64,000 nt of DNA, taken from Polytrichum commune (lineage: Eukaryota > Streptophyta > Polytrichopsida > Polytrichales > Polytrichaceae). The stretch lies in assembly GCA_950295325.1 (NCBI GenBank), contig OX485805.1, positions 34,273,501 through 34,337,500 on the forward strand, in the 5' to 3' direction. Position numbers and translations under genes: made by a program. The notes under the pieces are model-generated. The model made no database searches. It was not told the origin of the DNA and saw only the letters and a program-made list of their open reading frames with translations. Positions 12,011 to 25,600 of the stretch are shown one piece after another. The first letter of the stretch is position 1. Every line of letters begins with the position of its first letter.

Positions 12011-12621
12011 GCATCGTCGCCTTGAGGCTCCTTTTCCTTCCTCTTGGACACCTCGTGCATGAGACGTGCGGTGATGAAGTCCAACTTGAGCTCCGAAATG
12101 GGGCGCGTCTCCAATGCGGTGATCAAATGCTCGAACGAGGGTGGTAGGCTATCGAGCAAGGTCATGACCACGTCCTCGTCCTTCATGGGCACCTCCAAGC
12201 ACGTGAGTTGGTCCGCAAGAGATTTTACCTTGTTGATGTGCGTGAGGATGTCGTCGCCCTCGTCCATCTTGATGGTGAAGAACTTGTGCCTTATGAACAA
12301 GATGTTGGACAAGCTTTTGGTTTCGTGGATGTTGCACAAGGTCTTCCACGCTTCCGCGGGTCCCTTGCATCCTTTGATGTGCGCCAACTCCTTGTCCACC
12401 AAACTCATGGCAATGATGGCGAAGGCTTTCTTGCATCGTCGCTCGTACGCCTTCTTGACTTCGTCGCTCGCCGTAGAAGGCGGTGGCAACTCCGAACCAT
12501 CCACGATCTCCCAAAGATCTTTGGTGGACATGGCCATCTCCAATTTGAACTTATAGAGGTTGAAGTTCTCGCCACCGAACTTGTCAACCGATATAAGTCC
12601 ATCGTTTTCCCTAGAAGCCAT
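12011..12621 (-). pseudogene. Copia gag (UBN2-like), 5' part of the split gag-pol
   Basis: The minus-strand frame starts at an ATG at 12621 (MASRENDGLISVDKFGGENF). It reads through a copia gag domain of the UBN2 type: NLYKFKLEMAMSTKDLW, then a K-rich helical part and LLDSLPPSFEHLITAL. It stops at gypsy-like element 1. The codons on both sides of the target duplication GCATC join in frame to 4879, so gag and pol were one reading frame. The protein would form the particle that packages the RNA. Confidence 0.9.
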
Positions 12622-12729
12622 TTTCAAACCGAATGCAAGCTCCCACTCACTCAATGTAATACAAGGGCTTAGAAACCCTCAAGGAAGTTTAGAAAATGAT
12701 TTTAAACTTTGGAATTAATTCAAGGTTCT

Positions 12730-13678
12730 CACACACTCAAGTCAGCACCTTTCCACTCCAAAGCTAAGCCAAATAACTATATAACCATCAAAAAAGCCAC
12801 AACTAAGCCTTTTGGAACTCAAAACACCTCAAAGTAAGCATAGAATGGATGGATCTCTCAAGTCAGCACCTTTCCACTCCAAAACTAAGCTTAATAACTA
12901 TATAACCATCAAAAAGCCACAACTAAGCCTTTTGGAACTCAAAACACCTCAAAGTAAGCATAGAATGGATGGATCTCTCAAGTCAGCACCTTTCCACTCC
13001 AAAACTAAGCTTAATAACTATATAACCATCAAAAAGCCACAACTAAGCCTTTTGGAACTCAAAACACCTCAAAGTTAGTTTTGAATGGATGGATCTCTCA
13101 AGTCAGCACCTTTCCACTCCAAAACTAAGCTTAATAACTACATAGCCATCAAAAAGCCACACCTAAGCCTTTTGGAACTCAAAACACCTCAAAGTAAGCA
13201 TAGAATGGATGGATCTCTCAAGTCAGCACCTTTCCACTCCAAAACTAAGCTTAATAACTACATAACCATCAAAAAGCCATACTTAAGCCTTTTGGAACTC
13301 AAAACACCTCAAAGTAAGCATAGAATGGATGGATCTCTCAAGTCAGCACCTTTCCACTCCAAAACTAAGCTTAATAACTACATAACCATCAAAAAGCCAC
13401 ACCTAAGCCTTTTGGAACTCAAAACACCTCAAAGTAAGCATAGAATGGATGGATCTCTCAAGTTAGCACCTTTCCACTCCAAAACTAAGCTTAATAACTA
13501 CATAGCCATCAAAAAGCCACACCTAAGCCTTTTGGAACTCAAAACACCTCAAAGTAAGCATAGAATGGATGGATCTCTCAAGTCAGCACCTTTCCACTCC
13601 AAAACTAAGCTTAATAACTACATAACCGTCAAAAAGCCACACCTAAGCCTTTTGGAACTCAAAACACCTCAAACCCTC
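12730..13678. repeat. 120-bp tandem repeats in the copia leader
   Basis: About eight units of 120 bp. The motif CTCAAGTCAGCACCTTTCC recurs near 12738, 12858, 12978, 13098, 13218, 13338, 13458 and 13578. Units differ by only a few bases. They lie between the primer site and gag, in the untranslated leader. The plus-strand open frames here follow from a period divisible by three and are not genes. Confidence 0.93.
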
Positions 13679-13895
13679 AAAATGCGAATCGATCTCACAT
13701 AAACACTCAAGATACAATGAACCTCAACCTAAGGTGTCCTCCACGCTGGTCCAAGTGTCCAAGAATGCTCCAAGGCGCTCCAAAAGTGCTCCAAAACTCC
13801 AAAACTCCACCAAAAGCTTGAAACACCTCCAAATCGCCTCCGATCAGATCCGGCTCTCTCCTACCTCTTCCTAAGTTGATCTCTAAGCTCTAAAG

Positions 13896-13913
13896 CAAAG
13901 TGGGCCCATAACC
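13896..13913 (-). other. Copia primer binding site
   Basis: On the minus strand, GGTTATGGGCCCACTTTG directly follows the 5' LTR. It fits the tRNA-Met primer pattern only in part, so the position is surer than the tRNA. Confidence 0.55.
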
Positions 13914-14106
13914 TATTGGGAAATGAGAGGAAGAAACAAAGAGATCAGCGTAGGAAGCAAGAACACAATACACAATGGTTGCATACAATGGAGAGAGTGA
14001 GTTAGCTCCTCCCCTTATGCCTTTATTTATATGTGTAGGTTAGGACCAGCCTTGACAACCCATATGGGACAATGTCACCAATGCAACCTAACACTACCTT
14101 CCAATA
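13914..14106 (-). repeat. Copia 5' LTR
   Basis: 193 bp, matching 1257-1449, with TATTGG/CCAATA ends and the ATTTT target duplication at 14107-14111. A TATATAAATAAAGG-like stretch inside could be the promoter TATA box on the minus strand. Confidence 0.93.
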
Positions 14107-14111
14107 ATTTT

Positions 14112-15775
14112 GCGCTGTTCTCCAATTGTTCCGCCCGTCATCGCCCGTCACTTTCTTCCTTGAGGCACCTGTTCCCCGCAGACAGAGACCAGCTCCTTGT
14201 TAGCCCTCCTCTAGTTAGGCTAGCTTCGAATTAGCTAGCTCCTGCTTTGCTTGGCCCTTAATTAAGCTGCTCCTAAGTACGGTAGCTAGCTCCTGATTTG
14301 CTTGGCCTTGATTAGCCAGCTCCTACGTAGCTAGCTCCTCTCTGGCTTAACTTCAAATAGTCCGGCTTCTAATTTGCCAGCTCCTTAGTTAGCTCAACTC
14401 GCAATTAGCCTATCTCCTAATTAGCATGGCTCATGATTGGCCTAGATGTCCTTTAAACAATTTGTAACCAACTGCCGGTTCTCCCCGATCATAGCCACCT
14501 TCCCCTAATTAGCTACCATCTGGTGATTCCTTTGATCTCAGCTTGGTTAGTGCAGCTCCCTTGATTTAATTAATGCAGTTCCCAGTCTCGGCTTCAGTTG
14601 CCACCAACAGTCTCGGCTCAACATTACAAGGTCACGGCTCTTGGCTCATGTGTGAAGTGGCCCTGACCAGCAACTGCAGCTAACTAGGCCCAGCTACAGA
14701 GCTAATCCCAGCTTACAGCTTACCCAATCTCGGACTCCCAGCACCTTCTCCAAAAGTCTTGCTCCTTCTTCAACAATTCAGGCCTTTGGCCAAATATTAA
14801 CCATTCAAAATAAGTACCATCATCTAATACCAACTGAGTGTGCCAATTTAATGGTTCAAACTAAGCTCTATAAACTAAATGCTATGAGGTGAACACTATG
14901 AACTAAACACTATCACTAAATGCCTTAAGTCAAATACTATATCTAAGCAATGCAAAACCAATCTAAAAACTAGTTTGCCTCGGTTCTCTACCTAGAACCT
15001 TGCACCACACGTGCACCCTTCTTGCTCCACACACACCCACACACACCACATGAGGTGCCAAGAGGGCAAGAAGAAAAGAGAGCCAAGAGAGGGAGACTAA
15101 CTAACTACACTAATTCACCCCACTAATTTCCCACACATTGCCTCTAAGTACAAGAGTTTTTCCTACTAACTAAGTCACATCCTCCTCATGAGCTCTAAGA
15201 GCTTCACTTCCTAACATCAACAAGAGAGAGCGAGAATGAGAGCAATCCCCCACCTTACCTCGGACCCCCTTGGGAGTGCTCAACCCAAACTTAGCCTCCT
15301 CCACTTTCCGCCGCCATAACTTTCTCCCCTTACCTTCCCAAATTGTCACTCACCACTTTAATTCAAACCACGATGCTTAAATTGTAATTTGATTGGTGCT
15401 TTTAGAATTTGCTTATCCTCCATCTTGCATTCTTCCTTGGACCTTCCCCATTAAGTGGCCACGATGAGGTGGTCCACTTGTGCGCTCAATGTGATCCTCC
15501 ATTCATCCCAATTCGAATGCACTTGCTTCTTGAGTCACCTTGGTTGTCTCCATCCATTGTACTAGCCTACTCACTAACTATTTGATTTAAGCCTTTCCTA
15601 TCTACCCTACTTCACTCCAATCCTTTTCTAAGGTAAAAATACAATAACCACTCACATGCTAGCCTCTTACAACATTGTACTTCTAAGGCTAACATTTCAC
15701 TCTTTTTATATTTTTGTGAAGTGATACACCACTTCAACGCACACCAACTAATATTTTCTAACGCTAAGACTAAAT
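14112..15775. other. Unassigned sequence right of the copia element
   Basis: No gene seen. 14200-14420 holds degenerate repeats built on TAGCTAGCTCCT and TTTGCTTGGCC, with units of roughly 45-75 bp. The rest is AT-rich or pyrimidine-rich without long frames. Confidence 0.4.
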
Positions 15776-15844
15776 GTGGGCACCGCTTTGGGCTCACAAG
15801 GCGCAATGGAGGGAGTTGGTGGAAGAGGGGATTCCTTCTCTGAA

Positions 15845-16801
15845 GACATGGGCAACACCCAATCTTCGTCTGGGGATGAGCTAGACATTGTCGGGAATGA
15901 TAGTTTTGATGACAATGCAAATGAAGGTCATTTGGGGAGTCCTTCGCCATCTGCCCCTTTTTGCCCCATTGTGGAATGTGCGGGGCTTTCACGAGCTTCA
16001 TGGGTGAATTTGGATGTGGTACTTGTTAATGACAATGGAGTTGCTGTGGCGGAGGGTATTTGTCGTAACACACATCCACAAGATTGCATTGATGAAAACT
16101 CCCTTGGCACCGAGGACATTGGAGTTGTTATATTGGAATCACTCGTACATTCCGAAGTGAATCCAACTCATAGGTTTTCGTTGCGAAGGTGGCCGTTGAG
16201 GAATGTGACAATTGATGGGGTTAGCTTGCGCGACCATGAGCGACGACACATCCAAATCCAATAGGAGCTCCAAGCAAACATTCGGCCACGCAAAGGCCTA
16301 TAGAAGTACGATACATTGGCACGTCCTACTCCGTCTGCAAATGAGTGTAAACGTCAAAGGTTGCTCTGTGAGGAGTCTATTAGAGAAGTTGCCACAAAGG
16401 ATTGTTGTGTACATCGTTGTTGCCAATTGTTCCCAAGGGATAAATTGAAGGCCATCCGCGAGGAAATATGGCTTGGAGATTTTCATCTAAGATCCACCAA
16501 AAAACATGATGTCCATAGGGCAATACATGAGAACGGAGCGGGTCGCAAGGTCATCACCCTTGAGAGCATAGACGTGTGTTGTACGGCATGGTACACCATT
16601 CACGGTGTGTCGAAAGCGGAATTTTATAGACAAGCCGCGTATGCCAAGGAAGGCCGTCGTTCCCGTCACCATGGGAACACGGGCTTAAAGAAACCAAGGG
16701 AAGCAACGAGACAAGTAACAGCCACTCTGGCAACCATTATTGTCCCCCTTGCCGATGCAATGCCGTACAAAACACGCACACTCGCAACCGGCGAAAAGGT
16801 T
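15845..16801 (+). pseudogene. Third, truncated copy of the DUF7869-like gene (N-terminal part)
   Basis: The plus-strand reading matches the N-terminal half of the gene at 59606: SSGDELDIVG, CPIVECAGLSRASWVNLDVV, EGICRNTHPQDCIDEN and the later cysteine-rich CCVHRCCQLFPRDKLKAIREE. Stops occur at about 16262 and 16301. The match ends at 16801 after GEKVV, exactly where the terminal repeat of the left large transposon begins. It is more diverged from the other two copies than they are from each other, so it is an older or separate family member cut by that element. Confidence 0.85.
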
Positions 16802-16834
16802 GTAACATTATATTCATTAAATTGAAACTTTCTC
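16802..16834. repeat. Terminal inverted repeat, left copy (transposase-side end)
   Basis: GTAACATTATATTCATTAAA and the following TTGAAACTTTCTC match the complement of 63161-63193 with a few transitions (CATTA here, CACTA there). The element interior continues at right with TCTCAAATTAATATATGG in both copies. Confidence 0.8.
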
Positions 16835-17333
16835 CAGTCTCAAATTAATATATGGATCAAAGAACTTGAAGAGGCCCGAAACTATATTGTCAACAATCTC
16901 AATTATATTATATGTTATAATATCCCAAATCTATGATGTGCGGACATAAGCACATATGGTAGAGCACTCGACACCAACTTCATCAACAAAAACACATTGG
17001 GTAGAGCACTCCAAACAAGTTTCACCCACAAAACATATAAAATATTTTCTATTATTAGCATGCTCAATAGAATATAGACATTGCAACATACAAAGTGCAT
17101 GTAATAAATGCATATTTCTTCATTCGACAATATAGTCCCAAACATAATAATAAGATGAACTTCATTTTTTTTTGAAATATAGTAAATGGATATTCATCCA
17201 ACTCCAAACAATATAGTATTCGTAAGTTCTACCCAAACTCTGCCCCAATTTTGAAGAGCACACATATGTGTAATTTATATTGCTATAATTACGTATTAAA
17301 CTATAATCATGCTAACACAATCCTACCAACTTC
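16835..17333. other. Subterminal region beyond the DUF7869-like gene
   Basis: Non-coding, AT-rich. It contains a direct repeat of GGTAGAGCACTC separated by about 40 bp, also present near 62990-63040 in the right copy. Repeated subterminal motifs are typical of CACTA-like elements, where the transposase binds. Confidence 0.5.
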
Positions 17334-20300
17334 TCATTCAACGTGGGTTGCTTCTTGTGCAATCCGAGTAAGGTTGTCTTTTGCAAAAGTTATGTACTTT
17401 TGAGGGATGGACACTGATCCACTATGGTTTTTCCGTGATTTCCATGCTATGAATATGGAATCTGTATCTACCCAAGATGGACCGTGCTCAGAATCCACCT
17501 TCCATCGAAAGTTAGGGTTTGTATCCCAGCCTGTATAATGCCGAATCACATCTTCATTCCTTGCTGTTGGTCGATAGTACTCCATTTGTATTTGTCGAAA
17601 ATGAGGGCTGGAAGTTACAAAATTGGGTTTGGACAAAGCTCTTGCCACCCACACTGGCTTCGCATATGTCTCGTCTCCAGGACGCAAAATGAGCATATAA
17701 CCTTCATGACAATCCACTGCAATGCAGAAAGATGGTGGGGGACGACTACTAGCAGGCCCCACGTAATGGTCGTCCACATCAAACTCCTCTCGAACCTCTC
17801 CATTTTCCAAAAGACTAGGCTCCGAAGCTTGTACATCGACTCGTGTTTGTGGCCAAAATCCATGCCTCAAAGTATGAGGGCTATCTTGGTGGAGGTCTGC
17901 CAAGGCGGCACGAACACGTGTCCAATAATGTATCCAACTCCCATAACGATGCCAACATGATCCGCCAACATCCGCTATTTTCAAATTCTCCCAATATTGT
18001 ATGAAGCCTGATATACCTTTCAAAATATCCTCCAAATTCTTCATGGCTATTGGCTTGCAAGGCCTAGGCTCCCCATCCGGTAACATGGTCTTTCCATCCG
18101 CATCCACGCGCCACACAAGAAGACCCTCCGGCGGGCTCCAGTCTTGTGTCGTGCACAACAGCTTGTATTGCATGGCCGGGACACCATCGTCACGCATATA
18201 GAAGCGGAATTGTTGTGCCTTCGTATGCCCGATCAATCGGTGAGCTCCACTTCGAATATAAGGTTCTATAAATGCCTTGAAGTCTGGCACCTCCTCAATC
18301 ATATGGGGGATGACAGGAACGTTATCCAAATCCATGTACGACTTCATCAATAACGGGATTGTAGGAAAATCCTCCTCCCGCAACTTCATACTCCACCGCC
18401 CAAAAGATGCATCAATATCATCGTGCGTGTGGCCTACCAATAGGAAGGACACAAAAACCTCCTTGAAAATGCCTTTCGCAACCAACAACGACCAATATGC
18501 AAATACATATCTACTTTTATTGTCCTTGGCACAATTGTCCAATTGGACACGCAAAGTGGGAGGCAACTTCTTGGCAATCACGGGTTCACTGGGTGGCTCT
18601 GGCAACGAATGGAAGCATACATCTTTTCCATCCAACACTGCTTCATATAGAGGTGTTGAACCCGTGTTTTCAAATAACAATCCTGAAGAATAGGCTGGCG
18701 GTTTCTCTAAATCACGTAAAAGCCTTGCAAATGATCCTATCGTGTGGTTTGAATCCACTGGATACAAATCAAGAGCATAATGAGCAAACTTGACATCACC
18801 GTGTCCATGTGCAATCATTCCTGCAATGCCAACCCAACGTGATTAGATATAACTAAACCATTTTGAGTGAATCCATGTTCTCAAGTACATCACGGAATAA
18901 AAAAAACCACAACATTTAGGATATGTCATGACATTGTTTCGAAGTTCACCTGTAACCGATACATGCAACTTAAAAAACCCATCCGTGGCCTTGATTCGAT
19001 TTGCAAAACATGGGGAGGCTATTTTGGCATGGTCCATTTTGTGATGAATGACTGTAAGAACCTTCAAGGGCCTGGAGATGGACAAAGCTCTATTTGTGCA
19101 GTAATCATTACGGTGTGCCTCTTGCATGTTTACGTGCTTGAAATAGTTCAATTGATGCGCTGCATATGACCACGGGTAGATCACTCCATTCTCAAGTTGA
19201 ACACCACGTGCGACCAAAAAAAATCTTCTTTTGGTAAGTTGCACCACCAAAATGGGTCAAAATTTTATCAAATTTTTTTCATGAGTAGATATATACAGTA
19301 CCTATGACATAGTCAAAAGAGGTAACTAAATTTGATGATTTGTTTTTTTCATAAAACATACCATTTCTAACTAGAATGACACAAAATTGAACTAAAACAA
19401 TTACTGAAAAAAATAAAGATGACTAAAAATTTCAAAAAAGTATAGAAAAGATACTATCAATGATTATGTATATGTAGAAAAAATATGATAAGTTTTAAAC
19501 TTATATATGGCATGTAATATAGGGGTAGCAAACTTTGTCCGCACGTGGTGTCAACTTGACAATGAAGTGACCTCCCCGTGCATATGACTCGGTACCCATC
19601 GTGTGTGCATCCCGGAGGCGCTTCAACTTCTCGCAATTAGAGCACCTGGCAAATTTGTCCCCTCGTCTTTTTGTAATGTATTCGCTAAAGTTTTGTTTCT
19701 TGATTGCACTCAATTTTGACAATGAAATTGGCTCCAACCCAATCTTCTCTCCAACTGCATTCACGTCCAATAATATGTCTTTCCATTTTGTGCCTATGGG
19801 AAGAACTTTCTCCACAACCTTTTCACCGGTTGTGAGTGTGCGTGTTTTGTGCGGCATTGCATCGGCAAGGGGGACAATGATGGTTGCTAGAGTGGCCGTT
19901 GCTTGCCTTGTTGCTTCCCTAGGCTTCTTTAAACCCACGTTACCATGGTGACGGGACCGGCGGCCTTCCTTGGTATAAGCAGCTTGTCTATAAAAGTCCG
20001 CTTTCGACACACCATGAATGGTGTACCATGCCTTACAACACACGTCTATGCTTTCAATGGTGATGACCTTGCGACCCGTCCCATTCACATGTATCGCCCT
20101 ATGAACATCAAGTTTTCTTGTGGATCTTAGACGGAAATCTCCAAGCCACATTTCTTCGCGGATGGCCTTCAATTTATCCCTTGGAAACAATTGGCAACAA
20201 CGATGCACACAACAATCCTTTGTGGCAACTTTTCTAATGGACTCCTCCCTGAGCAACCTTTGACGTTGACAATCAGTTGCAGACGGAGCATGACGTGCCA

Positions 20301-20659
20301 ATGTGTCGTACTTTCTTTGACCCTTGCGTGGCCGCATGTTTGATTGCAGCTCCTTTTCGATTTGCATGTGTCGTTGCTCATGTTCATGTAAGGTAACTCC
20401 ATCAATCGTGACATTCCTCAATGGCCACCTGCGGAGGGAGAACCTATGAGTGGGATCCACCTCGGAATGAACGAGCGACTCCAATATGACAACCCCGACG
20501 TCCTCGGTGCCAAGCGGGTTTCATCAATGCAATCTTGCGGATGGGTGTTACGGCAAATCCCCTCCGCCACAACAACTCCACTATCGTTAAGAAGTATCAC
20601 CTCCAAATTCACCCACGAAGCCCTTGAAAGTCCCGTACATTCAACAATGGGACACTGCG

Positions 20660-21635
20660 TGTCGCAACCCTTGCTAGCCCCCCCTTGACCATCTTGCCAA
20701 TTTTCAATTCTAGCAAAGGTTACAAGTGGCTAACCCTTCGCATACCGCCATGCTAATGGTTAGCTCCTCTAACCCCGGACCAATAGTTCATAGGAGGGAA
20801 CCAACCCTCCTACTTTGCTTTCGGGACTCACCCCTTAATCGGTAACCCATTTCCCCAATGTGGACTTCCATCCATGGAAGTCCAATCCTATGTTGATCAT
20901 CGCGTTGCCGGAGCAACACTACAACAACCCGAAGCATACTAGGCAACTATGGCCTCACAATAGGCCAAAGCCCATGGAGGCCTTGCCGTTCGGCCTCGGG
21001 TGGGTGAGGCCACACCACCTCACCCATATAAGCCTCTAGGACTCTACACGGAGCCCCTACCCCACCGCCAACCAACCTCTTGTCTCTCTACCAAGAGTTG
21101 GGGCCAAGTGGACATTTTCCCTTAGCTGCTGGGCCTAGAACCCCCCCAGCAGCTTCAGACCATCATAACTTCCTTGTATGATGTCTGATCATAACAACCA
21201 ACCACTCCATCCTCATGTACGCTTCACGTAGATGCCGATGGACTCCTCCCTTGCCCCATTCGGGCAAGGCTTGAGGAAGTTATGCCTGTTTGAACCTTGG
21301 CAGTCCCGGGAATCACTCCCAGGCACTGCTGTACCAGGGCGCTGTCCCGGGACAGCGCCCCACTCAAATGGCCATAACTCCTAGCTCTCACCTCCGATTG
21401 AGGTGATCTTGAGCATTCTAGAATCACCACGCCATGAGCTACGCATAGCTCATGGCCTCACCCTCATGCCTCCTAGTCTTTGTGGGTGGGAGGCGTTCCC
21501 AACCCCCGGGGCCCTCACCCACACTAGGATCACTTGGGCCCTCTCACCAATGGCGCCACAAGTCCCGGGTGTCACTCCGGGGTCCCCCTTGTGCCCATGG
21601 TGTTTCGGGCACTCCTTATGGAGAGGTGCGCGACA
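20660..21635 (-). repeat. Gypsy-like element 2, 3' LTR
   Basis: 976 bp, TGTCGCAACCC to GTGCGCGACA as read on plus. It matches 26752-27727 apart from scattered substitutions, for example CCAACCCCCGGGG here against CCAACGCCCGGGG. Confidence 0.95.
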
Positions 21636-22649
21636 CTCACCCCCACCAAACGGAGTCGATGCCCTCATCGACTATACTCGTAGTCGGCACACCAATTCTC
21701 AAGTTGCCATCCTCTATGGTGCCGCATTGTGTTTACCTTAGGGCGCGACCCCCACAATGCTTCTTCAAATTTGGCATAGTCCCAAAGGTGTCGTTCCTAG
21801 GTGGTCCGTTAGCGACCTTGGATCTCTCCTCCAAGGACCTAACCTATACTAGACCAACCTACTTTGGGACTCACTTGGGTTGCCCCTCCTTTTGGGGCCT
21901 CCCCCGTTAGGCTCCACTAGCCTAACATGACACATCTAGGCGAGACCTCAACGCTTCCACTAAGTTGTCTCGGTTGCAACTCCGAGATGACTTTCCATTG
22001 TTAAGCCACGCCTCGATCGCACGGGGGTGATGCCAAGTCCCGCCCGACTCGGTTCCCACTTTGCTCTTTCGAGACATGGGTTCATGACTCCCATGCGCCA
22101 ACTCTCGTTAGCTCGCGGGTAGCACTTTTATGAGCACGCGCCATCACCTTGTCCCCGCCCGGACAAGCCCACAACTAAGAAGTTTCTTGGTTTTATCCAA
22201 GGCCCCTCCAAGCCATGGCCCCCAATTACTCGGCTTACCCAACCTAGTTTTGCATGTCTATTCCCCCTCTTCCATTAACCAAACACAAGTACAAGACTAG
22301 GACCTCATCTCATACTTTTCTCTTTGCACCACTAAAGTTTGGACTTTATTCCCTCAAGCCAAAGAACAAGTGCATGTTGTGGAGGAATTAACCTCGAAGC
22401 TATGTTTGCTACTAGAGTCTCTCCCCCACTAAAGGAGATTGATGTCCTCATCAATGCCTACGCTTCTTTTTATTGGAATGTCTAGCCTTAGTTTCTTCAA
22501 AGTGCTTCACCAATTCATTGGTGTTGACCATGTCTCTTGCCGCCACCCAAGCGGTTTCTTTCTCATGGTATCCTCACCATTTCACCAAGTATTCCTTTGT
22601 ACATTTTCTTTTCTTTTCACTTGGGCTTCCTACACTTGAGGATGCCCTC

Positions 22650-25600
22650 TTACCTCATGTTCCAAATGATGTCCACAAGGTCGGGAGGTGGCCTAATCAC
22701 TTGTTTGTGATCGGGCCACAAGGTGTCGTCCTAAAATGACTTTCGTAATGAGACATGAAATGTCGGATGCACTTTGATCTCCGGTGGTAATTCCAACTTA
22801 TATATGTCCTTGACCACTTGTTCCACAATGGGAAACGGAGCTCCAATTTTGGACATGAACTTTGGAGTGAGGCCTTCCGGCTAAGTGAAGTTGTTCACAT
22901 TCAACAACGCCTTTAGGCCCACCTCATTCTCCACTTCGCGTCTTCCGGCATTGACTTGCACTCCGTAGCACCTTCGGGCTTTCTCCACCAACAACTTGGT
23001 CATCTCCAAGACTTGTTTACCATCCTTGGCCAAGTCCTCACCATCTTGGTTGAACTCTAGTGTTGAATGTGCCCCCTCGAGAGCTAGGTTAATAGGTTGG
23101 AGCGCATCCACTCCATAAGCCACCACCAAAGACCACCCCTTGGTAGCCAAGTGCGTGGCTACATTGCAATTACACTCCGCTCGACCCACATAGTCCGCCC
23201 AATCTCTTTGGTCCGCCCCCACCAAGTTCCTCAAGTATTGCTTCAAGACTCCATTCACACGCTCCGCTTTCCCATCCATTTGGGAATGCAAGGCCGTGCT
23301 AAACCTTAGTTTCATTCCGACCTCCTTAGAGAAATGCATTGAAAATGCACTTGTGAACTTTGGATCTTGATCCCACACAATCACTCTTGGCAACCCGTGG
23401 TGCCTCAACCATCCTTTGAGAAAAGGCTATGCGGTCTCCAACGCGGTGGCGGTTCCCACAATCGGCACCATGTGTGCCAACTTGGCAAACCGCCCTACCA
23501 TCAACAAGATGGCATCATACCCATGTGACTCCGGCAAACTTGTAATCAAGTCCATACACATACTATGCCATGACTCCAACGGGATAGGCAACGGTTGCAA
23601 GAAGCCGCCTTGCTTTTGGTAAGAGGTTCGGTTCACTTGGCACTTTAATTCAAGCCTTCACAAAGTGGGTTATATCCTCCTTTATGCACCGCCAATGGTA
23701 CCTCTTTGACACCATTCTATGGCGGTTTTTTCTTTCTCCTCTATGGCCGGCAATAGGACAATCACATTCTTCGTTCTAAATGGATAGCCTCAACTTGCCT
23801 CGTGGCACATACACCCGACTTTGCTTGCACTTGAACAATCTGTCCACCAACTTAACCTCTTAGAGCACCTTGCTCTTGCGAAGCTTACCTAAAAGCATTT
23901 GTGCTTCGGGATAGTTAATTTACCCCTCCCGTATCTTGCATCACAAGTTTCCCTCACCGGCACACATTAGCCACAAGGTTTGGATGGTTCTCATTGCTTG
24001 GAACTCTTCCTGTCTACTTAGCGCATCCGGCACCACATTTCCACGGTCCGGTTTGTGGACCAAATCCACCTTCATAAGCGCCAAACTATATATCATGCCA
24101 CCGCAATGACTTGGCGCTCACTTGCGCTTGTATGTCAAAATACTTTTAGGACACATTGTCCATGTAGACCTTTGTTTTGTGCGACCTCAAATAATGTCGC
24201 CACATCTTCAAGCAATGCACTACGGCAAAGAAGTTCTTTGTCATGAGTTGGTTGTCTTCTTTGACAACCATCGAGCTTTATGCTCCCATATGCAATGGCC
24301 ATCCATCTTACACATAATCCACCATTGGCAAAGGCACTCACCCCCGTATGCACCTCGAAAGGTTTGTCAAGCTCCGCGAACTTGAGCACGGGCGGCGAAG
24401 AGAACTTGGTGTTAAGCTCCCCAAAGACTCGTGACAAACATCATCCCACTCTTGGGATAGCCATTTCTTCCACAAGTCGCACAAGGTGGGACAACCATCG
24501 AGCTTCATGCTCTCATATGCCATGGCCATCCATCTTGCCTCAACATCCGCCAATGGTAAAGTCACTCGCCCCCGTATGCACCTCAAAAGGTTTGTCAAAC
24601 TCCGCGAACTTGAGCACGGGCGGCGAAGAAAACTTGCTCTTAAGCTTCTCAAAGACTTGGTGGCAAGGCTCATCCCACTCTTGGGATAGCCATTTCTTTC
24701 ACAAGTCGCACAAGGTTTGACAACCTTTAAGCTTAATGCTCCCATATGCAATGGGCATCCATCTTGGATCAACATCCGCCAATGCTAAAGTCACTCGCCC
24801 CCGTATGCACCTCAAAAGGTTTGTCAAAGTCCGCGAACTTAAGCACGGGCGGCGAAGAGAACTTGTTTTTGAGCCCCCCAAAGGCTTGGTGACAAGGCTC
24901 ATCCCACTCTTGGGATAGCCATTTTCCTCAATAAGTTGAATAAGGTCCTAGCAACGTTAGAAAACTCTCGAATGAAGTTGTGGTACTAATTGGCTAGGCC
25001 AACAAATGACCTAAGCCCTTTTGAATCAAGGGCCAATTCTCCTTTTGGATTGCCTTGACATTCTTCATGTTCGTCCACCAACTTCCTTTGTCACCACATA
25101 CCTCAAGAACTCAATCTCTCGTTGAGCAAAGTTATTTTTCACTCTTTGGCGGTAATTTTTTTGGGCAACGCATTGGTGAATACATCCTTGTATTTCACCA
25201 ACATCACACCAATGTTGTTTGGGGGAGGCCCATCTTTCCTAGCCTCTCCATACGTTCCTTGGAGTTGCTCCAATTGAACCACGACCATTATGTTTTTTTT
25301 TTTTTTTCATTCGGTCCATTAAGACCAAATTCAACTTAGGTCCTCCTACCATAGGGAGTCATTGTTAATTTGAACTTCAATTCTTTGCCATTATGACACA
25401 TCATAATGCACCGCAAGCACACCGGCTTGCACCTCACATCTATCATGTGAGTTTCAAAGAAGGCGGCCTTCACAATGACATGTATTTCATCTATTTCACA
25501 TGGTGTGAAATTTTGACAAAAATCCAATGTCCCACATTGAAAGGTTACATGCATCGCGGCCTCCTTTGTCTCATGCGGTTCGCCCTTTCCAAACTTCACC

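Larger units (their letters stand above)
1257..14106 (-). mobile_element. Ty1/copia LTR retrotransposon, interrupted by a gypsy-like element
   Basis: Two 193-bp LTRs (1257-1449 and 13914-14106) begin TATTGG and end CCAATA. They are flanked by a perfect 5-bp target duplication ATTTT at 1252-1256 and 14107-14111. The element reads on the minus strand: 5' LTR at right, primer site, a leader with 120-bp repeats, gag, then pol with integrase before reverse transcriptase, the copia order. Gypsy-like element 1 (4880-12010, duplication GCATC) splits gag-pol. Without it the element is about 5.7 kb. The pol frame is also broken near its end, so this copy is dead. Confidence 0.95.

Noticed and set aside
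12812-13702. Repeat-encoded proteins in the copia leader
   Set aside because: They are on the opposite strand to gag-pol, produced by a 120-bp period, and lie in the untranslated leader.
17334-18818. Calling the DUF7869-like gene an En/Spm transposase
   Set aside because: The CACTA ends suggest it, but I see no En/Spm transposase motifs. The family resemblance is to DUF7869, whose activity is not established.
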